Shown here piece by piece: positions 1 through 5,168 of a DNA stretch of 5,168 nucleotides. This DNA is from an uncultured Desulfobulbaceae bacterium (GTDB taxonomy: Bacteria > Desulfobacterota > Desulfobulbia > Desulfobulbales > Desulfobulbaceae). Location of the stretch: positions 1-5,168 of the forward strand of contig CALZIH010000222.1 in the NCBI GenBank assembly GCA_945787305.1, written 5' to 3'. Both the position numbers and the translations under genes were made by a program. Position 1 is the stretch's first letter. Every line of letters begins with the position of its first letter. A model generated the notes under the pieces. That model made no database searches. It worked only from the letters and a program-made list of their open reading frames with translations, and was not told where the DNA came from.

Positions 1-1
1 C

Positions 2-388
2 GACCTTTTACCGGGAAGCTCTTTTTTAACCGAATTAAATAATAGACCCAACCCTGAGAATGTGAATATGTTGATTATTGCCGGCATAAGCAGCCCCTGG
101 GATGAGCATGCTATTCAGCGCGGGCTTGATAATGTGCGGCAGAGATTTTCAACTGATCGACAGCGGGAATTCAACACCCTTGGCACCTACCTGATTGCAA
201 TGACCCGGGGGCTTGGAGATGGACTGGTAACCGTTGCTTCATCCGGCCTTGAGGGTATTCCCTATCGAACAGTCACCGGGACACATCTGTCGATGATTCG
301 AAATATCACCTTGGAAAACCAACGTGTCCCGCCGGCCATACCAATTATTCTTGAGACCTTGCAAAGCGTTGAGGTGAAGGGCGAATAA
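2..388 (+). CDS. C-terminal part of an alpha/beta-hydrolase fold lipase/esterase-like protein (5' end outside window)
   Basis: The reading frame is open from the first bases of the window to the TAA at 386-388, so this is the last 128 residues of a longer gene. The internal GTG at 62 is not a credible start because conserved-looking sequence (DLLPGSSFLTELN) precedes it. That opening segment, followed by a hydrophobic strand (VNMLIIAGIS), resembles the part of lipase-like alpha/beta hydrolases after the nucleophile elbow. GLGDGLVTVAS (fragment residues 70-80) fits the acid residue of the catalytic triad (D73) and GTHLSMIRN (93-101) fits the catalytic histidine (H95). The nucleophile serine would lie upstream, outside the window. 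Substrate and location cannot be told from this piece. No clear terminator follows it. It is separated from the next gene by nearly 700 bases and is probably not in the same operon. Confidence 0.72.
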   Translation, partial: DLLPGSSFLTELNNRPNPENVNMLIIAGISSPWDEHAIQRGLDNVRQRFSTDRQREFNTLGTYLIAMTRGLGDGLVTVASSGLEGIPYRTVTGTHLSMIRNITLENQRVPPAIPIILETLQSVEVKGE

Positions 389-722
389 GTGGTGCATTGA
401 TGGGAATTCATTGCTCGGCCTCAGAACACATATTCAAACAAGATCAGTAAGGTCAAACTGTTGAATTTTTATTGATTCGCTGGATTTATATCGCTTGCCC
501 CTGTAGCATTTCCGTTTTCTCCGGTTGAACCTTCCTTGTTTTCGATACGCGTTGGCTGTTATTTGTTACCCTAGGCTCGCGACCCATCAATAGTCTTTAG
601 TTTCCGCCTGCCAGTCAATAGTTGAGCTTGCCTCCGATTCATTCTGAAAAAATCCCCATTTCGCAAAATCCGGATCAACGCCACGCTATACTGTCAGATT
701 AAGTTGAGTTGTAAACCAATGA

Positions 723-770
723 TCAGGTCAAGTCGCGGTTTAGCCATCTTATCCGAGATGGTTCAGGTCA
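723..770. repeat. Direct repeat TCAGGTCA x2 flanking a short hairpin
   Basis: TCAGGTCA occurs at 723-730 and again at 763-770, exactly 40 bases apart. Between them AGCCATCT (742-749) can pair with AGATGGTT (756-763) around a six-base loop, giving an eight-pair stem with one G-U pair; the second repeat shares the last stem base. There is no T-run after the stem, so it is not a classic intrinsic terminator. The roughly four-helical-turn spacing would suit a pair of protein-binding sites, but in about 690 bases a few 8-bp direct repeats are expected by chance, so function is unproven. Confidence 0.25.
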
Positions 771-1016
771 TATGTGTACCAGAAAAATTTACTCTCTGAT
801 TTACTCCGGTCTTTCACCCCCCTTCAGGTAACCTCCTCAAGCTATTTTTGAACAGAAATTATCATTATCTCGAGGTGCATTTTTTCTGTTTCACCTGCAT
901 CTTTACTGATGCACCACTTTTGTAGTTCTTGATGCTCACCATGAGGCCTTCATGTTTCGCACCAATTAACTGTTTGATATCTTTGTTTAATGATTTGTGT
1001 GTCCTGCTTTCGCAGA

Positions 1017-1034
1017 CTGGTATACATGATGCAT
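1017..1034 (+). promoter_or_regulatory. Candidate promoter for the membrane protein/kinase operon (sigma-54-like, or extended -10)
   Basis: CTGG at 1017-1020 and TGCAT at 1030-1034 place GG and GC exactly ten bases apart, the spacing that defines sigma-54 promoters (consensus TGGCACG-N4-TTGCA). The match is imperfect: the -24 part reads TGGTAT and the -12 part ATGCA. Transcription would begin near 1044, giving a leader of about 32 bases. The same bases also read TGGTATACA, an extended -10 element for the housekeeping sigma factor, but no good -35 box lies 16-18 bases upstream. Either reading puts a promoter where the operon needs one; which is right, if any, cannot be decided by eye. Confidence 0.28.
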
Positions 1035-1046
1035 AGCGTATAAGGA

Positions 1047-1060
1047 GATTCAAGATTCAA
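1047..1060 (+). repeat. Tandem GATTCAA duplication in the presumed leader
   Basis: GATTCAA occurs twice back to back at 1047-1053 and 1054-1060, directly after AAGGAG (1042-1047). The duplication lies between the promoter candidate and the start codon at 1076. The AAGGAG lies 28 bases before that ATG, too far to serve it, so a small insertion may have separated it from its original partner. The exact repeat is seen in the sequence; any role is inference. Confidence 0.35.
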
Positions 1061-1075
1061 GGGCTTTGAGGCTAA

Positions 1076-1606
1076 ATGAAAGAAACGCAACGTACATCAA
1101 CTTCTTCCTATTTTTTGGATAGCTGCCTCTTTTTCTCACGACCGGTGGCGGTATTCTTTACCTGGTTATTCATCGGGATATTGTTACAGCCGGAAAGTGC
1201 CCTGGCGTTTCAGTCTCACGGTGCTCCTGAAGGGCTTTATGTTCACCAGATGGCGCATATCAACTTTATCCTTGCCCTTGGCTATCTGTATTGGGACATC
1301 AGAAGGTCCTCGCTTGACGGCAAAGGGTGGAGCTACCTGCAGGCATTCTGTATCGTTATGCTCTGCTGGAATATACTTGCCTTTGTCGGCCATGCTGTTG
1401 CGGTGTATATGGATGCCGATTCCATCACTGCCGTAGGTGGCTATTTGCAAGGCAGAATTCAAGGGCCCGTTGATCTGCAAAAACTTACATTCTACATCGC
1501 AAAGTTTGACCATCTTCTCGCAGTTCCAGCATTATTTTTTCTCTATATTGGAATGCGCTCTTTATACTGCTCGGCAGAAAAGCATACCGGGAAGGCAAAG
1601 AAATGA
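1076..1606 (+). CDS. Small integral membrane protein with membrane-interface histidines, upstream of and coupled to a sensor kinase
   Basis: I do not recognise a named family. The 176-residue product has an N-terminal hydrophobic segment (about 23-44) ending in ALA-F, which could be a cleaved signal peptide (after A44) or a first membrane helix. Further membrane segments lie at about 61-75, 88-111 and 140-163. Histidines H48, H57, H61, H106 and H146 lie in or close to membrane segments, the sort of pattern seen in haem- or metal-binding membrane proteins, but no known ligand motif is present. An in-frame TAA at 1073-1075 abuts the ATG, so no longer start is possible; GAGG at 1068-1071 gives a weak, close ribosome site. 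The stop overlaps the kinase start (ATGA, 1603-1606), implying coupled translation and a shared function. The order of motifs (MA-H, GH106, FDHLL) resembles the kinase's own membrane region, so it may be a detached sensor module or a partner of it. Confidence 0.8.
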   Translation: MKETQRTSTSSYFLDSCLFFSRPVAVFFTWLFIGILLQPESALAFQSHGAPEGLYVHQMAHINFILALGYLYWDIRRSSLDGKGWSYLQAFCIVMLCWNILAFVGHAVAVYMDADSITAVGGYLQGRIQGPVDLQKLTFYIAKFDHLLAVPALFFLYIGMRSLYCSAEKHTGKAKK

Positions 1607-3186
1607 ATGGGTTACCCCTCCTCCCAACCATTGTCATCGATATGGCCGGTTCAACGGCAAATATCATCTTTGCCTTCCTGGCTATGCGCTACGCATACCT
1701 GCTTTCCCGCAAACAACCGGAGAATTTTCTTTGGGGGTATCTCTTCTATCTTTGCATCGCCATTGCAGCTTTTTCCATCTCCCGCGCAGCTGGGCATATT
1801 GTCAAGCAATTGCTTTTTCTAACTGATAACGGTGACATATGGTCTTCTATTTCTCCCTATTCCGGGGGGTTTAACACCTTGTTGTTGATATCGGTCTCGG
1901 CAGTGACACTCTTTTACCATAAGGGGATTCAAGCATATAATTTTATTGAGCAAAAGGCTATTAAACTAAAAAATGCTAATCGCAGGCTGGAGACAGCAGC
2001 CAGAGAGATGAAGGAGTTGAACCTTCACCTTGAAGAACTGAATCTACATTTAGAGGAAAAGGTCGAGGCCCGAACAGCTGAGCTTTCTAAATCGGAAAAG
2101 AAATTTCGGCACCTCTATTCCGCTTCAAAGGATATGATCTTTTTTTGTGATACCACAAACAATCTTTTGGACATCAATCAATCCGGTCTGGAAATGCTTG
2201 GCTACGGCAAGGGTGACCCACCGCCTCTAAATCTGACCCACATCATTAAAAGTGAAGAAGAAATATCATCCTATTTCAACCTGATGGCCAGAGATGGCTA
2301 TATCAAGGATCTCGAGTTGGAGTTTTGTAAAAAAGACGGCAAGAGCGTTTATGTTCTCTTCTCGGCTTCGGCTCTCTACGATGACGATGGTGAGATGATC
2401 GGCTTTGAGGGGATTGCCAAAGATCTGACCAGGGTCAAAACCATGATGGAACAATTGGTTTCCAGTGAGAAAATGGCCTCGGTCGGCCAGATGGCGGCAG
2501 GGGTTGCCCATGAAATTAATACGCCGCTTGGGATTATTCTCGGATATGCCCAACTGATGATGGATGATTTTACCGAAGATTCGGATGTCTATCAGAACCT
2601 GCAAGTAATTGAACGTCAGACCAAGGCAAGCCGCAAGATCGTTGCCGACCTTCTCAAATACTCCCGTCAGACAGGTAGCGCTCGTGAAAACCTGGATGTA
2701 AACGAGGTGATTGCCGACGTCCTCGCCGTCACCGAACATAATCTCCATCTCAATCATATCCATTCACACCTTGATCTTGATAAAGATCTTCCCGAGATAG
2801 TTGGCGATGCTGAAAAACTCAGACAAGTTTTTGTCAACCTGATCAACAATGCACAGCATGCCATGGAAGGGCAGGGAGATGGAGATATTACGTTGAGCAC
2901 GTCGTTTGATGCAACGGCCAATCAGGTCATAGTGCAGGTTCGTGATACCGGTCATGGTATACCGGATACGGTGAAGGCAAAAATTTTTGATCCGTTTTTT
3001 ACCACCAAACCTGTCGGCAAGGGAACCGGACTCGGCCTCTCCGTTTCTTATGGTATTATTCAGGACCATGGCGGGTCCATAGAGATTGAAAGTCCTGTTG
3101 ATGACCAGCAGGCAGATGCAAGAGGTAGGGGAACGGTCTTTCGGATTTCCCTACCCGTAGCTGATGAAGCAGAGGTCCTTGCCTGA
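1603..3186 (+). CDS. Membrane-bound PAS-containing sensor histidine kinase
   Basis: A complete 527-residue kinase of a two-component system. Three membrane segments are visible at about 8-34, 42-60 and 88-106, with the motif SRAAGHIVKQL (60-70) after the second and SPYSGGFNTLL (84-94) leading into the third. A coiled coil (about 112-165) contains two tandem LNLHLEE heptads. A PAS domain follows (about 164-278, closing with GFEGIAKDLT), then HisKA with the H-box VAHEINTPLG and phospho-accepting H303. The HATPase domain has the N box (N412, N415/N416), the G1 box DTGHGIP (448-454), the F box FDPFFTTKP (462-470) and the G2 box GKGTGLGLS (472-480). All catalytic boxes are intact and there is no receiver domain on the chain. 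The ATG overlaps the previous gene's stop, with GGGAAGG at 1589-1595 as ribosome site. Large soluble loops are absent, so sensing probably occurs within the membrane or in the cytoplasmic PAS. The likely partner is the receiver at 3260. The signal is unknown; a redox or sulfur cue is inferred from the downstream molybdoenzyme. Confidence 0.95.
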   Translation: MNGLPLLPTIVIDMAGSTANIIFAFLAMRYAYLLSRKQPENFLWGYLFYLCIAIAAFSISRAAGHIVKQLLFLTDNGDIWSSISPYSGGFNTLLLISVSAVTLFYHKGIQAYNFIEQKAIKLKNANRRLETAAREMKELNLHLEELNLHLEEKVEARTAELSKSEKKFRHLYSASKDMIFFCDTTNNLLDINQSGLEMLGYGKGDPPPLNLTHIIKSEEEISSYFNLMARDGYIKDLELEFCKKDGKSVYVLFSASALYDDDGEMIGFEGIAKDLTRVKTMMEQLVSSEKMASVGQMAAGVAHEINTPLGIILGYAQLMMDDFTEDSDVYQNLQVIERQTKASRKIVADLLKYSRQTGSARENLDVNEVIADVLAVTEHNLHLNHIHSHLDLDKDLPEIVGDAEKLRQVFVNLINNAQHAMEGQGDGDITLSTSFDATANQVIVQVRDTGHGIPDTVKAKIFDPFFTTKPVGKGTGLGLSVSYGIIQDHGGSIEIESPVDDQQADARGRGTVFRISLPVADEAEVLA

Positions 3187-3259
3187 TTTTAGCGATATAT
3201 ACTGGCGCAGCTTTTTCCAGAAAGACTAAGGCCGCAAAAATTTTCTACGGAGGGACACT

Positions 3260-3622
3260 ATGGCTGAAATTTTAGTACTTGATGATGTTGAGGATGCAAC
3301 CGTTCTCATAGGTAAGATTTTATCAAAAAAAGGACACAGTGTACACACGTTTACCGAAGAAGATGAAGCAATCAATTTTGCTAAAAAACAAGAAATAGAT
3401 TTGGCAATACTTGATATTAAATTGAAAAAAATGAGCGGTATTGAGGTGTTAGTTATGTTGAAGGAGTCAAGGCCATCAATGCACGCGATCATGTTGACCG
3501 GGTACCCAACCGTTGAAACCGCACGTGAAGCTATCAGTATCGGAGCCGATGAATATTGCGTAAAACCGATCGACAGGAATGAGCTTGAAGAAAAAGTTGA
3601 ACAGGTTCTAAAGAAGTCATGA
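3260..3622 (+). CDS. Stand-alone CheY-like response regulator receiver
   Basis: The 120-residue product is a single receiver domain and nothing more. Acidic pocket D8/D9, phospho-accepting D52 (ILDIKL), T80 (MLTG) and K102 (VKP) are all present, so it should be phosphorylated normally; Y99 occupies the aromatic switch position. There is no DNA-binding, enzymatic or sigma-54-activator domain, so output must be by protein contact or by passing the phosphate to another protein. GGAGGG at 3249-3254, five bases before the ATG, is a strong ribosome site and fixes the start. It lies 73 bases after the kinase, its likely phosphodonor, and 46 bases before the molybdoenzyme gene. By hand count 3301-3480 has only about 33% GC, well below its neighbours, while the second half is near 49%. 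Confidence 0.93.
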   Translation: MAEILVLDDVEDATVLIGKILSKKGHSVHTFTEEDEAINFAKKQEIDLAILDIKLKKMSGIEVLVMLKESRPSMHAIMLTGYPTVETAREAISIGADEYCVKPIDRNELEEKVEQVLKKS

Positions 3623-3654
3623 ACAGTTACCGTGTGCCATGCTAACCAATGCGT

Positions 3655-3660
3655 AAGGAG
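3655..3660 (+). promoter_or_regulatory. Shine-Dalgarno AAGGAG deciding the molybdoenzyme start
   Basis: AAGGAG lies eight bases before the ATG at 3669. An in-frame TAA at 3654-3656 blocks any longer protein; the only alternative start, GTG at 3663, would add two residues and sit too close to this site. The site therefore supports the reading that the enzyme is made without an N-terminal export signal. Confidence 0.75.
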
Positions 3661-3668
3661 AAGTGATC

Positions 3669-5168
3669 ATGAAAAAATCAGTATACTCCCTCTGCGGTAT
3701 GTGTACCGTACGTTGTCCCATTCGGGTCGAAGTGGAGAATAACGAGATAACGTGGATTGAAGGAAATCCACATCTCCTTGATGGTGCACTCTGTGCAAAG
3801 GGTTCAGCCGGGACAGCCCTTGTCAAGGACAATGAGCGTCCCCAGCAGCCGCTTATTCGTGAAGGCGGGCGCGGAGCAGGCCGATGGAAGAAGGTGAGCT
3901 GGCCCACAGCCTATGATTACATCTCAGATAAGCTGAAAACAATTAAATCGGAACACGGGCCAGAATCAGTTGTGGTATCTTCACGAGGTGGCCCCTGGCA
4001 AAATATGTACAAGACATTCTGTCACGCCTTTGGTTCGCCCAACTATACCAATCATGATTGCACCTGCGGGCGCAATACCCACCATGCCAGCCTTTCCATC
4101 AATGGGGTAGGGCGGAAAGGATTTGTTTATGACATAAAGAACGCGAATCATTTGGTACTGTTCGGGCGCAATATGTTTGCCTCCCTGCGGATCGCTGAAA
4201 ACCTGCAGACGATCGATATGCTGGAAAACGGTGGTCGCTTGACCTATGTCGATGTTCGCCAGACCATGACCGGTTTGAAGGCGACACGATTTTTCCAGGT
4301 TCGTCCGGGCACCGACTATGCCCTCGCCCTCGGCATGATTCATGAAGTGATTAAAAAAGAAGCCTTTGATGCTGATTTCATAAATACATATGTCAGTGGC
4401 TTTGAAGAACTCTGTCAATTCGCCGAGCAGTATTCACCGGCCTGGGCTGCAAAGGAATGCGGCATCAAGGAAAAGGCGATCAAGGAGTTTGTTGAAGAGG
4501 TTATCGAAGACCGCCCCAAGGTGATTTTTCATCCCGGCTGGAACCTGTCACGCTACAAGGATTCCTTCTATGCAAGTCGTGCCCTTCATATTCTTAATGT
4601 CCTTATGGGCAATATTGAAACGAAGGGAGGCCTGCTTATTCCGAAAGGGCCGGGAGACTGCGGGGTGAAAGGGATTCGCAATCTTGACTGCCCGAAACCT
4701 GACATCCAGCGCGGCGACGGTGTAGGCTGGAAATATAAACATTTTGATAAGGGGCCGGGGCTGGCGCATCTCTTTTTTCCAACAATGCACACCCAGGACC
4801 CCTATCCCATAAAAGCGTGGGTCGCCATGCGCCATGATCCGTTTTCCGCCATGCCGGATCCGGAAGCCCAAAAGCGCGCCTTTGATAACTGCGATTTGCT
4901 GGTCTCCATTGATACCCATTACAGCGAGTTCGGATGGTATGCAGATGTCATCCTTCCGGAATCCACCTATCTGGAACGAGACAGCATGATCGCTGCCCAA
5001 AAGGGTCTCAAACCACGCCTTATCAAGCGCAACAAGGCCGTAGATCCCGAAAATGATACCGTCGGCCTTTACCCCATCATTAAAGGCCTGGCTGATCGCC
5101 TGGGCCTCGAAGAGTATTTCCCCTTCAAAACCATGCAGGAAGTGTGGGCCTGGCAGCTTGCCAACACC
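3669..5168 (+). CDS. Molybdopterin oxidoreductase catalytic subunit, PhsA/PsrA-like (thiosulfate/polysulfide reductase family), 3' end outside window
   Basis: The frame is open for exactly 500 codons to the window edge. The N-terminus carries a 4Fe-4S site C9-x2-C12-x3-C16-x25-C42, followed by the conserved lysine K44 (CAKG). GSPN (122-125) leads to HDCTCGRN, where C133 aligns with the Mo/W-ligand cysteine of this superfamily. Later matches to remembered PhsA sequence include HGPES (96-100), VRPGTDYALALGMI (211-224), VSGFEEL (242-248), ILNVLMGNIE (318-327), YPIKAW...RHDPF (379-392) and YADVILPESTYLERD (424-438). PhsA is about 760 residues, so roughly the last third, including the C-terminal pterin-binding domain, should lie beyond the window, probably followed by a ferredoxin-like subunit. 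The chain starts directly at the iron-sulfur domain with no twin-arginine signal, so it is likely cytoplasmic, unlike classical PhsA/PsrA. Acetylene hydratase shares the signal-less start and metal-Cys spacing, but its key Asp after the second cysteine is T13 here. Substrate is inferred (thiosulfate, polysulfide or another sulfur compound). Confidence 0.92.
   Translation, partial: MKKSVYSLCGMCTVRCPIRVEVENNEITWIEGNPHLLDGALCAKGSAGTALVKDNERPQQPLIREGGRGAGRWKKVSWPTAYDYISDKLKTIKSEHGPESVVVSSRGGPWQNMYKTFCHAFGSPNYTNHDCTCGRNTHHASLSINGVGRKGFVYDIKNANHLVLFGRNMFASLRIAENLQTIDMLENGGRLTYVDVRQTMTGLKATRFFQVRPGTDYALALGMIHEVIKKEAFDADFINTYVSGFEELCQFAEQYSPAWAAKECGIKEKAIKEFVEEVIEDRPKVIFHPGWNLSRYKDSFYASRALHILNVLMGNIETKGGLLIPKGPGDCGVKGIRNLDCPKPDIQRGDGVGWKYKHFDKGPGLAHLFFPTMHTQDPYPIKAWVAMRHDPFSAMPDPEAQKRAFDNCDLLVSIDTHYSEFGWYADVILPESTYLERDSMIAAQKGLKPRLIKRNKAVDPENDTVGLYPIIKGLADRLGLEEYFPFKTMQEVWAWQLANT

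Larger units (their letters stand above)
389..1075. other. Long gene-poor intergenic region
   Basis: No convincing gene is seen on either strand over about 690 bases. All forward frames are broken by frequent stops. The longest open stretch is on the minus strand (865-1053), encodes 62 lysine-rich residues from a TTG start, has no Shine-Dalgarno sequence and resembles no family I know. Shorter minus-strand stretches around 486-587 and 590-690 are hydrophilic but interrupted by stops. The region could be a decayed gene or mobile-element remnant, or a long regulatory leader; neither can be shown by eye. It contains a hairpin at 742-763 between two TCAGGTCA copies, and a promoter candidate near 1017-1034. 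Confidence 0.6.

Noticed and set aside
180..200. TGGCAC followed by TTGCA inside the hydrolase gene, sigma-54-like
   Set aside because: The half-sites are eight bases apart rather than five, so the helical spacing is wrong, and it lies inside coding sequence.
486..587. 33-residue minus-strand ATG ORF, highly charged
   Set aside because: No ribosome site, very short, flanked by stops in a region with no other coding signal.
749..817. 22-residue minus-strand ORF (GTG start) with GAGGAGG upstream
   Set aside because: The GAGGAGG is 14 bases from the GTG, too far, and the peptide matches nothing known; likely chance.
865..1053. 62-residue minus-strand open frame, lysine-rich, TTG start
   Set aside because: No Shine-Dalgarno before the TTG, no recognisable family, and it would converge on no partner gene. 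Could be a decayed remnant but not supported as a gene.
3187..3259. Possible separate promoter (TATACT at 3198-3203) and weak CTGG/CCAG stem between kinase and receiver
   Set aside because: No -35 box at proper spacing, and a four-pair stem with an 11-base loop is too weak for a terminator; read-through from the kinase is simpler.
3619..3645. Eight-codon minicistron overlapping the receiver stop (ATGA) before the molybdoenzyme
   Set aside because: Such short frames arise readily by chance. It has no own ribosome site and no attenuator-like hairpin follows.
3981..5000. Minus-strand open frames of 62-150 codons opposite the molybdoenzyme
   Set aside because: They are shadows of a strongly conserved forward gene and carry no recognisable domains.
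3669..5168. Acetylene hydratase as the function of the molybdoenzyme
   Set aside because: The N-terminal layout is similar, but the catalytic Asp expected after the second cluster cysteine is Thr here, and the rest matches PhsA-type sequence better, as far as I can recall both.

Overview
The window most likely comes from a sulfur- or sulfate-metabolising member of the Desulfobacterota, perhaps a Desulfobulbales-like lineage. This is inferred from protein style only: a PhsA/PsrA-type molybdenum enzyme, a membrane-anchored PAS histidine kinase of a type I associate with that phylum, and moderate, uneven GC (about 47-55% in most genes by hand count). No rRNA, tRNA or marker gene fixes the taxonomy.

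Layout, all recognised genes on the + strand: (1) positions 2-388, the C-terminal end of an alpha/beta-hydrolase (lipase-like) gene that begins before the window; (2) 389-1075, a gap of nearly 700 bases without a convincing gene, holding a small hairpin, an 8-bp direct repeat and, near its right end, a promoter candidate with sigma-54-like GG-N10-GC spacing; (3) 1076-1606, a 176-residue membrane protein with histidines near its membrane segments; (4) 1603-3186, a complete hybrid-free sensor histidine kinase (three membrane segments, coiled coil, PAS, HisKA, HATPase), overlapping the previous gene by ATGA; (5) 3260-3622, a stand-alone CheY-like receiver; (6) 3669 to the window end, the first 500 residues of a PhsA/PsrA-like molybdopterin oxidoreductase that has no Tat signal peptide.

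Genes 3-6 have short gaps or overlaps (-4, 73 and 46 bases) and ribosome-binding sites of varying strength, so they probably form one operon. A plausible reading is that the small membrane protein and the kinase's related-looking membrane region sense a redox or sulfur signal, the kinase phosphorylates the receiver, and the receiver, which has no DNA-binding domain, passes the signal on by phosphorelay or protein contact. The molybdoenzyme, probably acting on an inorganic sulfur species, would be the controlled or co-expressed output. The most noteworthy points are the resemblance between the small membrane protein and the kinase's sensor region, the signal-less molybdoenzyme, and its Cys-Thr-Cys at the metal-ligand site.
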